In this document: positions 8,653-17,795 of the stretch, piece by piece
Layout of the letters: every line of letters begins with the position of its first letter
Numbering within the stretch: position 1 is the stretch's first letter
Source of the DNA: Hydrotalea sp.
GTDB taxonomy: Bacteria > Bacteroidota > Bacteroidia > Chitinophagales > Chitinophagaceae
Reading direction: 5' to 3'
NCBI GenBank assembly: GCA_022402565.1
Contig: JAKRSC010000005.1
Coordinates: forward strand, 87,240 to 151,239
Length of the DNA stretch: 64,000 nucleotides
Made by a program: the position numbers and the translations under genes
The notes under the pieces: generated by a model
Database searches by the model: none
What the model saw: the letters and a program-made list of their open reading frames with translations, nothing else
Told to the model about the DNA's origin: nothing

Positions 8653-9488
8653 ATCAGGAAATCAACCATATTGCTGCCGGTGTTGTTCTCTATAATCCCA
8701 ATGAAAACTGGTTACAACATGTAGAAAGCTATGTGTCTGAAGTAGATGCATTGATTATCATTGATAACAGCCTACATCCTATTTCTAAAGATCTTCTTAA
8801 TTTTCATCCACAGATTCAATATGAACATTACCCTCAAAATATAGGTGTTGCTGCTGCAATTAATAGAATGTTAGAACAAGCGAGTCAATTGAACTGCACT
8901 TGGCTAATGACTATGGATCAAGATTCCTATTTCAATAAGAATGAAGCTAAAGAATATATCAGACAAGTTAAATTACAAGAAAAACATACAATAGGTGTTG
9001 GCCCATCAATATCTCATCATCCAATAGAGTCAACCAATCCACTTATTTTGATTAGCTCAGGTATGTGTATTCGCGTAAAAGAAACAATTGAAATAGGAGG
9101 CATGAAAGAAGAACTCTTTATAGATCAGGTAGACCATTTTTTTTGCCTACAAGTGCAAGCAGCTGGATTTAATATGAAGATGGTTCCAGAGATTGTTCTA
9201 CAACACTCACTTGGCGAAAGCAGAAATATCAGCAATAAACAGCATGCTAATAAAACCGTTTACCTACACAATCCAACTAGACTCTATTATATGACTAGGA
9301 ATGTGTTCTATCTTAGTAAACATTTCAACAACACATATCCCGCTTTTGTAAAACAGCAAAAAGTTGGTCTATTTCATCGAATTAAAAACAGAATCAAATA
9401 TGAAACTGATCGATGGGAAACTATAAAAATGGTTTTACTGGGTATCTTACATTTCTATCAAAATAAAATGGGAAAATTACAATCGTAG
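8649..9488 (+). CDS. GT-A glycosyltransferase, family 2 (rhamnosyltransferase-like)
   Basis: The 279-residue enzyme starts HIAAGVVLYNPNENWL with ALIIIDNS, HYPQNIGVAAAINRML and the metal motif MTMDQDSYF, followed by ISSGMCIRVKETIEIGGM and ELFIDQVDHFFCLQVQAAG. This order matches rhamnosyltransferase-like GT2 proteins. The C-terminal part is basic (KNRIKYETDRWETIK) and could contact the membrane. It starts in the preceding methyltransferase stop and is followed by the last glycosyltransferase after 1 nt. Confidence 0.85.
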   Translation: MNQEINHIAAGVVLYNPNENWLQHVESYVSEVDALIIIDNSLHPISKDLLNFHPQIQYEHYPQNIGVAAAINRMLEQASQLNCTWLMTMDQDSYFNKNEAKEYIRQVKLQEKHTIGVGPSISHHPIESTNPLILISSGMCIRVKETIEIGGMKEELFIDQVDHFFCLQVQAAGFNMKMVPEIVLQHSLGESRNISNKQHANKTVYLHNPTRLYYMTRNVFYLSKHFNNTYPAFVKQQKVGLFHRIKNRIKYETDRWETIKMVLLGILHFYQNKMGKLQS

Positions 9489-9489
9489 T

Positions 9490-10518
9490 ATGAGTCAATT
9501 AGAACCCATATATTTCTCTATTATTATTCCTGTAAAATGGAAAGGCGATTATCTGGAGCCAGCCCTACATTCCATTGCAAAACAAACATATCCGTATTTC
9601 GAAGTATTAATATTGTTAGATAAAAGCAGCATTGAAAATGGAACTGTTGCGTGGTTACAAGATCAAAAAATTGTACCTGTTACCTTGCACGTCAGCTACC
9701 AAGAATTTGGTATTGCCGAAAATTGGGGTAGAATTAAAGATATTGATAAGAAGCCTTACATGACTATTATGGGTTACGACGACCTGCTATACCCAAATTT
9801 TCTTGAACAAATGGCTGCCAGTATTCAAGAGCATCCAGAAGGCTCTTTGTTTCATGCTCATTTTGATCTCATTGATGCAAAAGGTAATAAGATGGGTGAT
9901 TGTAAACCCATGAAATCTGAGTACAATGCTTCGCAATTTATGGAGGCTATGATTCGATTTTCGATTACACAAATGGCTACGGGTTACGTATTCAGAAGCA
10001 GCGACTACAATGAGATTGGTGGTATTCCCACACAATACCCTAACATCATCTATGCCGATATTGATCTATTTCTTCAATTAAGCTTAAGAGGTAAGGTACA
10101 TGTATTACCTGATACACTCTTTGCTTTTAGGTGGCACCAAAGTACTACAAGAACTTCCAAGCTTGAAACACTCTTACAGGCACTCAATCTGTTTGCAGAT
10201 CAATTAGCTCAATGGAAACAAACAACACCTGCATTTGCTAATTCAATTGAATTTTATGCTGGTGATTATTTATTAAAAGAATATCGCTCTCTTGCTCATA
10301 GTTCTTTACGACTAACTAAGCAAGAAAGAGGACAATATTCCGTGCTATACTTCATGTACTCTTTCAAAAACGCCTATCAAAAGATTTATCAATCTAAATC
10401 ACCAGCACTCTTTAATGACTGGAGTTGGTTTTTGGCATGGTGCATAGATCAAGTTGCTCCACTAAGAGAGCTATTTCGTCAATGGAGAAACAAAAGAAGC
10501 AAACCTATTATTTTGTAA
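9490..10518 (+). CDS. GT-A glycosyltransferase, family 2
   Basis: The 342-residue protein starts with IYFSIIIPVKWKGDYLEPAL and has SIAKQTYPYFEVLILLDKSS, then the metal site TIMGYDDLLYPNFLEQM near residue 100. The family 2 fold spans about residues 8-220; the rest is a helical, basic tail ending near KRSKPIIL. It is the final gene of the glycan operon and overlaps the 3' end of the convergent mqnA by 11 nt. No polymerase, flippase or transport gene follows, so export must be encoded elsewhere. Confidence 0.83.
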   Translation: MSQLEPIYFSIIIPVKWKGDYLEPALHSIAKQTYPYFEVLILLDKSSIENGTVAWLQDQKIVPVTLHVSYQEFGIAENWGRIKDIDKKPYMTIMGYDDLLYPNFLEQMAASIQEHPEGSLFHAHFDLIDAKGNKMGDCKPMKSEYNASQFMEAMIRFSITQMATGYVFRSSDYNEIGGIPTQYPNIIYADIDLFLQLSLRGKVHVLPDTLFAFRWHQSTTRTSKLETLLQALNLFADQLAQWKQTTPAFANSIEFYAGDYLLKEYRSLAHSSLRLTKQERGQYSVLYFMYSFKNAYQKIYQSKSPALFNDWSWFLAWCIDQVAPLRELFRQWRNKRSKPIIL

Positions 10519-11269
10519 TTAGAGGAGGCAAAGCTTTCAGGTAATCATGAAAAAGCTGAATAGCCTGACGTTTTGCATCATTTAACCTGTAATCAATATT
10601 TTCTGTATAGTACGTTTTCAAGTCGTACAAAGGATATTCAACACCTTCTAGCACTTCATCAATATGTTGAACCCCATATCCATTCGCCATATTAAACCCA
10701 TCTAAAAAATTAGAATCAATTGCTTTATTAGCAGCCCATACAGCAAAAACAAATGGCAAACCAGTAAAATCCTTCCATGCCTGACCCAAATCATATACAT
10801 ACGGATATTGCAGTAAAGCTTCAAATGCCCGATCACCTATCACAACAGCTGCCTCATTTCCCTGAATGTTCTTTTCAAAACCTGGGGCTGATGGTTTAAA
10901 GTTTACATCCAACTCCCAATGGTACTTACATAAAATGCGTACTAAATTCACTGAAGTACGACTTTGATAATCGAGCTGAATGGTCTTGATTTCTTCCAAA
11001 GGAACCTGACTAAACAAAGCAACAGAAGCTACAGTTCCATTTGTACCTATACAATAGTCAGTCACAATTTCATAGTGCTCTAATAAAGGCAAAACAGCTA
11101 CAGGCACTAAACCTATATCAATTTTATCATGTAATAAAGCTGAAGCAATATTTGCAGGATAATCTCTTTTTAAATCAATCATCCGCATCAATCCACTTCG
11201 CTCAACACCAAATAACAAAGGTTTAGTATTTAAATAGCTTACTGCTCCTATCGACCATATCTCCTTCAA
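10508..11269 (-). CDS. mqnA: Menaquinone biosynthesis enzyme MqnA (chorismate dehydratase), futalosine pathway
   Basis: The 253-residue protein begins IWSIGAVSYLNTKPLLFGV, the characteristic MqnA start, and contains HDKIDIGLVPVAVLP, TVASVALFSQVP, VVIGDRAFEALL and a WxxxTGLPFVFAVWAA segment, all of the periplasmic-binding-protein-like fold used by MqnA/MqnD. MqnA dehydrates chorismate to 3-enolpyruvylbenzoate as the first step of the futalosine route to menaquinone. The frame starts with TTG at 11269 directly before the conserved N-terminus; no in-frame ATG fits. MqnD is the main alternative, but the VSYLNTKPL start favours MqnA. Confidence 0.85.
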   Translation of the reverse strand: MKEIWSIGAVSYLNTKPLLFGVERSGLMRMIDLKRDYPANIASALLHDKIDIGLVPVAVLPLLEHYEIVTDYCIGTNGTVASVALFSQVPLEEIKTIQLDYQSRTSVNLVRILCKYHWELDVNFKPSAPGFEKNIQGNEAAVVIGDRAFEALLQYPYVYDLGQAWKDFTGLPFVFAVWAANKAIDSNFLDGFNMANGYGVQHIDEVLEGVEYPLYDLKTYYTENIDYRLNDAKRQAIQLFHDYLKALPPLITK

Positions 11270-11275
11270 TTCTGC

Positions 11276-11283
11276 TAAATTTG
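11276..11283 (+). promoter_or_regulatory. Candidate -7 element TAAATTTG for purB
   Basis: TAAATTTG matches TAnnTTTG in the divergent region between mqnA and purB, 65 nt before the purB ATG. No -33 TTTG at the expected distance, so support is moderate. Confidence 0.35.
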
Positions 11284-11348
11284 CCGCAAAGAAAAGAAAA
11301 AAGACGGCTTTAATAGACTTTTCCTACATCCAAAACAAAGTAATATAC

Positions 11349-12695
11349 ATGCAGTTTCAAACACTTACAGCTATTTCCCCAATAGATGGGCGCTATCGCA
11401 AACAAACTCAAGCACTTGAACATTATTTTTCTGAATATGCACTCATCAAATACAGGGTAATTGTTGAAATAGAATACCTGGTCTTTTTGGCTGATAAGAA
11501 GCTATTTACGCTTCCCGCGAAAGCCAGAAAGCATTTGACCGAGTTGAAAGAAAGATTTGGATTAGATGAGGCACAACAAATAAAACAAACAGAAGCTACA
11601 ACCAACCACGATGTTAAAGCCGTAGAATACTTTTTAAAAGAGCAACTTGAAGCAGCTGGTGCAAGTCAATTGAAAGAATGGGTTCATTTCGGATTAACTT
11701 CTCAAGACATCAATAATACTGCCATTCCATTAAGCTGGAAGCACTTTATAGAAAACGAATATCTACCTGCACTTATTAATCTCAAACAACAATTGACCAA
11801 ATTAGCTAAACAATGGAAAGGCATTCCTATGTTATCGAGAACGCATGGCCAGCCTGCTTCTCCTTCTACCCTGGGCAAGGAAATGATGGTCTTTGTTGAA
11901 AGGCTCAATCACCAAATTCAATTATTAAGTACAATTCCTTTTGCTGCAAAGTTTGGAGGTGCAACTGGTAATTTCAATGCACACCATGTTGCCTTTCCAA
12001 AGAAAAATTGGATTGCATTAGGAAATGAGTTTGTAGAAAACCGTCTTGAATTACAAAGAATGCAATTCACCACACAAATTGAACACTACGATCTACTTGC
12101 AGCGCATTTTGATAATATGAAACGAATTAATCAGATATGGATTGATTTTTGTCGTGATATCTGGACTTACATCAGTATGGATTACTTCAAACAAAAAACT
12201 AAAAAAGGTGAAGTAGGTTCTAGTGCAATGCCACATAAAGTCAATCCAATTGACTTTGAAAATGCAGAAGGTAACTTAGGTTTAGCTAATGGAATTTTTG
12301 AACACTTGTCTGCAAAACTTCCTATTAGTCGCTTGCAACGTGATTTAACGGATTCAACGGTATTAAGAAATATTGGAGTTCCAGCCGCACATAGCATTCT
12401 ATCTTTCAAGAGTATTGAGAAAGGGCTTTCAAAATTGGTACTAAACCAAGATAAAATGCAAGCAGATTTAGAACAGAATTGGGCAGTAGTGGCAGAAGCT
12501 ATTCAAACCATTCTTAGAAGAGAGAATTTCCCTAATCCTTACGAAGCTTTGAAAGACTTAACGAGAGGTAATGCTTCTATCAATAAAGAGACCATGCATC
12601 AATTCATTCAACAGCTCCCAATAAGTGCAGCTTTGAAAAAAGAATTAAAAGCAATTACTCCACATAACTACACAGGGATTCATCCGAATTTTTGA
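11349..12695 (+). CDS. purB: Adenylosuccinate lyase
   Basis: A 448-residue enzyme that releases fumarate from adenylosuccinate and from SAICAR in purine synthesis. It starts FQTLTAISPIDGRYRKQT, has HFGLTSQDINNTAIPL, SRTHGQPASPSTLGKEM, and the superfamily signature GSSAMPHKVNPIDFENAE near residue 290, with LQRDLTDSTVLRNIG after it. The ISPIDGRY start and the length match the E. coli-type PurB rather than the shorter Bacillus type. It is monocistronic, divergent from mqnA. Confidence 0.96.
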   Translation: MQFQTLTAISPIDGRYRKQTQALEHYFSEYALIKYRVIVEIEYLVFLADKKLFTLPAKARKHLTELKERFGLDEAQQIKQTEATTNHDVKAVEYFLKEQLEAAGASQLKEWVHFGLTSQDINNTAIPLSWKHFIENEYLPALINLKQQLTKLAKQWKGIPMLSRTHGQPASPSTLGKEMMVFVERLNHQIQLLSTIPFAAKFGGATGNFNAHHVAFPKKNWIALGNEFVENRLELQRMQFTTQIEHYDLLAAHFDNMKRINQIWIDFCRDIWTYISMDYFKQKTKKGEVGSSAMPHKVNPIDFENAEGNLGLANGIFEHLSAKLPISRLQRDLTDSTVLRNIGVPAAHSILSFKSIEKGLSKLVLNQDKMQADLEQNWAVVAEAIQTILRRENFPNPYEALKDLTRGNASINKETMHQFIQQLPISAALKKELKAITPHNYTGIHPNF

Positions 12696-12703
12696 TTCAG
12701 CAT

Positions 12704-13135
12704 TTAAACCCTGTTATAGTCTGCTTTCCAGTTTTGAATTTGCTTTTTGATGTCTTTAGGTGATAAAGATTCTTGTAAAGCTTTCTCGACCAATACTGGA
12801 AACTCTTCATCGGAGGCAAATCTTAGTGCTATAATTTGTCCCATTCGTAAACCAGTAGGTAATGTCTTTCCTGTAAGCACATAATATCTGAATGATTCTT
12901 CTGCTCGAATTGCTCTGTCTTGGGCTTTTAATGCAAAGCTTCTAGCATACCAAAAGAAGGAAGCGAAAATACATGCTATTAAAAGTAGCAAAGCGGCATT
13001 TAACCAATTAGTTGAATCAGACTTTATCAATAATGAAATACTGCCAATAATCAATAGTAACAATAAAAAGAAAGTATATCCGTGATAACCTCTTACTAAG
13101 CGAACATGGTTACTATAGTTTTGTGTTTTTTTCAT
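12704..13135 (-). CDS. DUF6526-family membrane protein
   Basis: The 143-residue product starts KKTQNYSNHVRLVRGYHGYTFF and has two transmembrane segments (about residues 20-38 and 46-65) followed by a cytoplasmic helical part with AQDRAIRAEESFRYYVLTGK and ALRFASDEEFPVLVEKAL. This matches the small Bacteroidota family DUF6526, of unknown function. Its start overlaps the stop of dacB by 4 nt, so it is the downstream cistron of a dacB operon. Confidence 0.75.
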   Translation of the reverse strand: MKKTQNYSNHVRLVRGYHGYTFFLLLLLIIGSISLLIKSDSTNWLNAALLLLIACIFASFFWYARSFALKAQDRAIRAEESFRYYVLTGKTLPTGLRMGQIIALRFASDEEFPVLVEKALQESLSPKDIKKQIQNWKADYNRV

Positions 13136-14520
13136 GGTTGTTTAATTTCTTGTAGCAAAGAAAACATTTTTTGAACGAGTGCACTCGCAGAACCTTGGTA
13201 ATTATTCACAATAAATGCAACCGACACATCTCCCCATTGCCGATGTTTATAATAACCAGCATAAGCTTTTACCCCTCCAATCGTTCCACTCTTCAACTTC
13301 ATGCCCGACTGTATTGGAAAACTGCTCTCAAAAGATTGAAACCACTCTTTCTTTCGTGCATACTCCAAAAGGTCTGTCAATGCTTTTGCAGTAACCCTAT
13401 TTTGGGGAGATAATCCAGACCCATCTACAATACGCAAATAGGCAGGATCTAACTGAATTTGTTGTTTCCAATAATTGCGAACCCATTGTGTAGCATCTTG
13501 TGTTGATGACTTACCCGATTTTTGTAAAGAAATTGTTTTTAGAAGCGCCTCTCCATAAAGATTGATGCTTTTTTGCATGAATGGGAAAATCAAACTATCA
13601 AGAGAGGGCGATATAGAACGATAAATAATTTTAGTTTGATGATTAGTCGGAATTAAAGTAGCACCAACAGTTATTCCATTCTTCTGTAATTCTTGTTTTA
13701 AAATAGATTCTAATTGAAAGGAAGGATCTGGCATAGAACCAGCAATCACAAATTTATTTTCACCTACTGGAATTGTACCACGAATAATACCCAGTGTAGC
13801 AAAAGGAGGTAAATAAATATAAGCATTATCACCAGTTCCTTTTGCCGCTGCTTTTAGCTCACTTTTCCATTTTACGCCATAAAGTGCAGGTTGGGTTCTT
13901 ACTATTTCAACATCTGATCCCAATTCATTTCCAGATCGTAAATGAACATCATATTGATTTTCTCTCCAATTCAGTCCCCACGCACCCGCACCATAATAAT
14001 TGCCAATATCATCCCAAATCCATCCACCTGGAACTGCATGACTATTCCAATTGGGTGCATTCACTTCAATACTACCTTTCACTTCACGAATTCCCGACTT
14101 CAAAATTTCTTGCACCCAATTTTTTATCACAACCGAATCGCTGTGGTTTAGGAATCGCCACGAACCTAAACTGGGGTCTCCTGAACCTTGGATGAAAATA
14201 TTTCCATGAAGAACACTATTTTTCAATTCACCTTTCCAGCCCAAATAGGTTGTATACTTAAAATCACTTCCTAGCACATCTAATGCAGTAATTGAAGTCA
14301 GCACCTTTAACGTACTTGCAGGCGCCAAACCAATATCAGCCTGATAATCCACCATTACTTTGCCCGTGCTTGACTGAACAATTTTTAAACCAACACTTGC
14401 TGCTTTTAACTGTGTATCTGACAAAAACTGAGTTAACGCTGCTGGTTGTTGAGCAGTATTCTGTGCAATAGCATGAGATAAAAAAGAAATGAAAACAATT
14501 ATGAAAATGAAACGTTGCAT
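13132..14520 (-). CDS. dacB: D-alanyl-D-alanine carboxypeptidase/endopeptidase (PBP4 type)
   Basis: The 462-residue protein has a signal peptide (FIFIIVFISFLSHAIA) and the three penicillin-binding active-site motifs of the S13 peptidase family: PASTLKVL (Ser-x-x-Lys, near residue 83), VDGSGLSPQNRVT (SxN equivalent, near 370), and LKSGTIGGVKAYAGY (KTG equivalent, near 412). PBP4 enzymes trim or cleave peptidoglycan cross-links in the periplasm. Its stop overlaps the DUF6526 gene, and its 5' end lies next to the divergent cinA-like gene with only a short shared promoter region. Confidence 0.92.
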   Translation of the reverse strand: MQRFIFIIVFISFLSHAIAQNTAQQPAALTQFLSDTQLKAASVGLKIVQSSTGKVMVDYQADIGLAPASTLKVLTSITALDVLGSDFKYTTYLGWKGELKNSVLHGNIFIQGSGDPSLGSWRFLNHSDSVVIKNWVQEILKSGIREVKGSIEVNAPNWNSHAVPGGWIWDDIGNYYGAGAWGLNWRENQYDVHLRSGNELGSDVEIVRTQPALYGVKWKSELKAAAKGTGDNAYIYLPPFATLGIIRGTIPVGENKFVIAGSMPDPSFQLESILKQELQKNGITVGATLIPTNHQTKIIYRSISPSLDSLIFPFMQKSINLYGEALLKTISLQKSGKSSTQDATQWVRNYWKQQIQLDPAYLRIVDGSGLSPQNRVTAKALTDLLEYARKKEWFQSFESSFPIQSGMKLKSGTIGGVKAYAGYYKHRQWGDVSVAFIVNNYQGSASALVQKMFSLLQEIKQP

Positions 14521-14524
14521 CTGT

Positions 14525-14532
14525 TAGCTTTG
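14525..14532 (+). promoter_or_regulatory. -7 element TAGCTTTG for the CinA-family gene
   Basis: TAGCTTTG matches TAnnTTTG and lies 21 nt before ATG 14554, which has an AAGGA ribosome-binding-like stretch at about 14545. Its position rules out the longer reading frame that begins at 14515 inside the divergent gene. Confidence 0.5.
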
Positions 14533-14553
14533 ATTTTTAAAAGTAAGGAAACA

Positions 14554-15813
14554 ATGACAGAGGTAAAAGCATTGATTATAACAATTGGAGATGAGTTGTT
14601 AATTGGACAAGTAATTGATACGAATAGTGCATGGATTGCACAACAATTGAATCAAATTGGTATAGCAGTGGTAGAAAGAAGATCGGTGGGTGATAGTAGA
14701 GAACAAATTTTAGCTGTTTTAAAAGAAGCCGAAACAATTGCCCCCATTGTCTTAATTACTGGTGGCTTAGGCCCTACGGCAGATGATATTACCAAGCCAG
14801 TCATGTGCGAATATTTTGGTGGCTCTATGGTTATGCATGAACCCACTCTGGCGCATATAACAAGAATTTTTGAAGAAATTCTAAAAAAGCCAATGATTGA
14901 AAGGAATCGTCAGCAAGCTCTAGTTCCTAGTTCATGCACCGTACTTATGAATGAAAAAGGAACCGCACCAGGCATGATGTTTGAAAAAAATAATACCATT
15001 TACATTTCCATGCCAGGTGTACCAACAGAAATGAAATGGCTTATGCAACAGCATGTATTACCCATGTTGCCGAAGAAATATGAACTAGGTGCATTTTTAC
15101 ATAAAACTCTTTTAACTGCGGGCATTGGTGAATCTTTTTTAGCAGAAGAAATTGAATCTGTTGAAACTGCACTTCCAAACAACTGCAAATTGGCTTATTT
15201 ACCTAATTATGGTATGGTGCGTTTGAGATTAAGTGTGTACGACAAAAATCATGCGGCTGCCGAATCTTTACTCAATAATTGGTTCAACAAATTGAAAACA
15301 GCTGTAATGCCCTATTTGGTTGCTGATGAAGACATCCCAATTTATATAGCTTTAACCAGGTTATTGCAATCTAAAAATGCTACTGTTTCTACTGCTGAAA
15401 GTTGCACCGGAGGCTATATGGCGCACTTGCTAACCTCTCAACCTGGATCTTCTGCATCATTTAAAGGCTCCATCATTGCTTACGATAATGAAGTGAAACA
15501 TAGTGAGTTGGGAGTAAGCTATGAAGTTTTGCAAGAACACGGCGCTGTTAGTCAGCCCGTAGTTGAACAAATGGCCAAAGCTGTTCGTGAAAAAATGAAG
15601 ACCACGTATAGTATTGCTGTAAGTGGAATTATGGGCCCAGATGGAGGTACGGAAGAAAAGCCTGTTGGCACTGTATGGATGGCCGTAGCTTCTGAAAATA
15701 AATGTGTAAGCAAGAAAGTACAATTACGGTATAATAGGCAGCTCAATATTGAAGCAACTGCCAATCAAGCTATCCACATGCTACAGCGCCTAATTGTGGA
15801 TAACCCATCTTAA
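14554..15813 (+). CDS. cinA: CinA-family protein (competence/damage-inducible, NMN deamidase-related)
   Basis: The 419-residue protein has the N-terminal MoCF-like domain (KALIITIGDELLIGQVIDT, ITGGLGPTADDITKP) and the C-terminal CinA domain with TVSTAESCTGGYMAHLLTS and YSIAVSGIMGPDGGTEEKP. The C-terminal domain deamidates nicotinamide mononucleotide in the pyridine nucleotide cycle, and the N-terminal domain has been linked to ADP-ribose hydrolysis. I use ATG 14554 instead of 14515 because of the promoter at 14525, the AAGGA motif and the conserved start. Cytoplasmic and monocistronic. Confidence 0.9.
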   Translation: MTEVKALIITIGDELLIGQVIDTNSAWIAQQLNQIGIAVVERRSVGDSREQILAVLKEAETIAPIVLITGGLGPTADDITKPVMCEYFGGSMVMHEPTLAHITRIFEEILKKPMIERNRQQALVPSSCTVLMNEKGTAPGMMFEKNNTIYISMPGVPTEMKWLMQQHVLPMLPKKYELGAFLHKTLLTAGIGESFLAEEIESVETALPNNCKLAYLPNYGMVRLRLSVYDKNHAAAESLLNNWFNKLKTAVMPYLVADEDIPIYIALTRLLQSKNATVSTAESCTGGYMAHLLTSQPGSSASFKGSIIAYDNEVKHSELGVSYEVLQEHGAVSQPVVEQMAKAVREKMKTTYSIAVSGIMGPDGGTEEKPVGTVWMAVASENKCVSKKVQLRYNRQLNIEATANQAIHMLQRLIVDNPS

Positions 15814-15831
15814 AATTTCCACATTTACAAG

Positions 15832-15839
15832 TATTTTTG
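15832..15839 (+). promoter_or_regulatory. Candidate -7 element TATTTTTG
   Basis: TATTTTTG fits TAnnTTTG, 18 nt after the cinA stop and 159 nt before the E2 start at 15999. If used, it gives the E2 gene an unusually long leader for this window. No -33 match seen. Confidence 0.35.
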
Positions 15840-15998
15840 TTAATTAGTAGGTGAGCTGCATTTTGGTGTTTCGCGATTGCTTCATGGTCAATTTGTTATG
15901 CATGTATCATTCCGACATACCTTAAACAACCACCTCTCTTAGAACGGAATTGGGTTCAAGTAGGTTACATATTACTCAGTAAAACTGAAAGAAAACGT

Positions 15999-17795
15999 AT
16001 GGCTATAGCAGAACTGGTGATGCCCAAACTGGGCGAAAGTATCATGGAAGCAACCATTCTTAGATGGCATAAGAAAGTTGGAGATTCTGTGAAACAAGAT
16101 GAAACTGTATTGGATATTGCTACCGATAAAGTTGATAGTGAAGTCCCTTCTACAGCAGCAGGCATCATTACAGAAATTTTATACAACGAAAACGATGTTG
16201 TACCTATTGGTACTGTCATCGCAAGAATAAATACTGAAGTAGGTGCATCGGTTGCTGCAGCTCCTGTAGCTCCACCTCAACCTGTTCAGACTGCACCGCC
16301 TCCTCAACCTGTTCAGTCTGCACCTCCTCCCCCTTCAGTTCAACAAACTTTCACTCCTCCGCCACCTCCTCCAACTCCAGAACCATCGGTACCCTATGTG
16401 CCTGCTGAAATGGCAACTCCTTCTAAGTCTGGAGCAAACAATAAATTTTTCTCACCATTGGTTCTGAATATAGCCAATAGCGAGGGAATCAGTTTGAGCG
16501 AATTAGAAAGAATTGCAGGAACTGGCGCTGAAGGAAGAGTAACTAAAAAAGATATTTTACAATATGTAGCGGATAAGCGCGCTGGAAGAGCTCCTATTTT
16601 TGTTCCTCCTGTTGTTTCTGCACCAGCACCTCAACCTGTTGCAGCTCCTACACCTGCTCCTATTGTTGAAACACCTACTCCAATACCAGCAGCCCCAGTA
16701 GTTGAGGCCGCTCAAGCAACTGTTTCTTCGGAGCCAGTTGCCGCTCCTAGCCCTGCTCCTATTGTTTCTACTCAAGTTCAAACAAATAGCATTGAAGCTG
16801 AGCCTGCACCTAATGCAGCTAAGCATTGGCCAGAAATGGAGTCTCCTGCGCCAAGTTATGATCCTACACCAGCACCTGCTCCAGCTAAGCCTGTTGCAGT
16901 TCCTGCTATGCAAGCACCAGTTGCTGAGTCTGTTGCTCCTCCTCAATTGAAAGGAACGGAACAACCAATTGCAGCTGCTGTACCTACTGTTGGAGCCCCA
17001 GCAGTACCTCCACTTGCCCCTGCACCTACTTTTGCGGGTAAAAAATCTCACCCATCTCATGTAACTCCAACTGGAAATACTGAAATCATTGAAATGGATC
17101 GTATGCGTAAGCTTATTGCAAAGCATATGGTCGATAGTAAAGCAACTAGTCCACATGTAACTTCTTTTGCAGAAGCAGATGTAACTAATATGGTGCTTTG
17201 GAGAGAACGTGTAAAAGGTGAGTTTGAAAAGAGAGAAGGCACAAAGCTTACTTTTACGCCCATGTTTATTGAATGTATCACTAAGGTAATTCCTCGATTC
17301 CCTTGGGTGAATGCATCTGTAGAAGGAGATAAAATCATAGTAAAAAAAGACATCAACCTTGGAATGGCTACGGCACTTCCATCTGGTAACTTAATTGTTC
17401 CTGTAATCAAAGCTGCAGATCAATTGAATATAGTTGGATTGAGTCATGCTGTTAATGGAATGGCAGATGCTGCACGCAACAACCGTTTGAAACCAGACGA
17501 CACTGTTGGTGGTACTTTCACACTTACCAATGTGGGTACATTTGGAAGTTTAATGGGCACACCAATTATTAGTCAGCCGCAAGTTGCCATCTTAGCAGTA
17601 GGCGCTATTAAAAAGCGTCCAGTGGTCATAGAATCGCCTAATGGTGATACTATTGGAATCAGGCATATGATGTATTTGTCGTTGAGTTATGATCACCGAA
17701 TTGTTGATGGCAGCATAGGCGCTAGCTTCTTAACTGAGGTTGCTAAAGAAATGGAAAGATGGGATATTAATCGCGCATGGTATCAATACGTTTAA
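15999..17795 (+). CDS. 2-oxo acid dehydrogenase E2 (dihydrolipoyl acyltransferase)
   Basis: A 598-residue E2 component. The lipoyl domain (residues 1-80) has the lipoylated Lys44 in DIATDKVDSEVP. A Pro/Ala/Gln linker (about 82-145) leads to the E3-binding domain (FFSPLVLNIANSEGISLSEL to KKDILQYV, about 148-190). A second, very long Pro/Ala/Val linker (about 195-350) precedes the acyltransferase domain, whose active site is H566 and D570 in SYDHRIVDGS. It transfers acyl groups to CoA in a branched-chain or 2-oxoglutarate-type complex; the substrate cannot be fixed because no E1 gene is adjacent. Reverse-strand frames over the linker are compositional shadows. Confidence 0.9.
   Translation: MAIAELVMPKLGESIMEATILRWHKKVGDSVKQDETVLDIATDKVDSEVPSTAAGIITEILYNENDVVPIGTVIARINTEVGASVAAAPVAPPQPVQTAPPPQPVQSAPPPPSVQQTFTPPPPPPTPEPSVPYVPAEMATPSKSGANNKFFSPLVLNIANSEGISLSELERIAGTGAEGRVTKKDILQYVADKRAGRAPIFVPPVVSAPAPQPVAAPTPAPIVETPTPIPAAPVVEAAQATVSSEPVAAPSPAPIVSTQVQTNSIEAEPAPNAAKHWPEMESPAPSYDPTPAPAPAKPVAVPAMQAPVAESVAPPQLKGTEQPIAAAVPTVGAPAVPPLAPAPTFAGKKSHPSHVTPTGNTEIIEMDRMRKLIAKHMVDSKATSPHVTSFAEADVTNMVLWRERVKGEFEKREGTKLTFTPMFIECITKVIPRFPWVNASVEGDKIIVKKDINLGMATALPSGNLIVPVIKAADQLNIVGLSHAVNGMADAARNNRLKPDDTVGGTFTLTNVGTFGSLMGTPIISQPQVAILAVGAIKKRPVVIESPNGDTIGIRHMMYLSLSYDHRIVDGSIGASFLTEVAKEMERWDINRAWYQYV

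Noticed and set aside
13842-14195. Open frames on the plus strand inside dacB
   Set aside because: They lie fully within a well-supported gene with active-site motifs and have no recognisable features.
16557-17156. 199-codon open frame on the minus strand in the E2 gene
   Set aside because: Product is a low-complexity Arg/Ser/Trp/Cys mix that mirrors the Pro/Ala-rich linker coded on the other strand; no start context or family.
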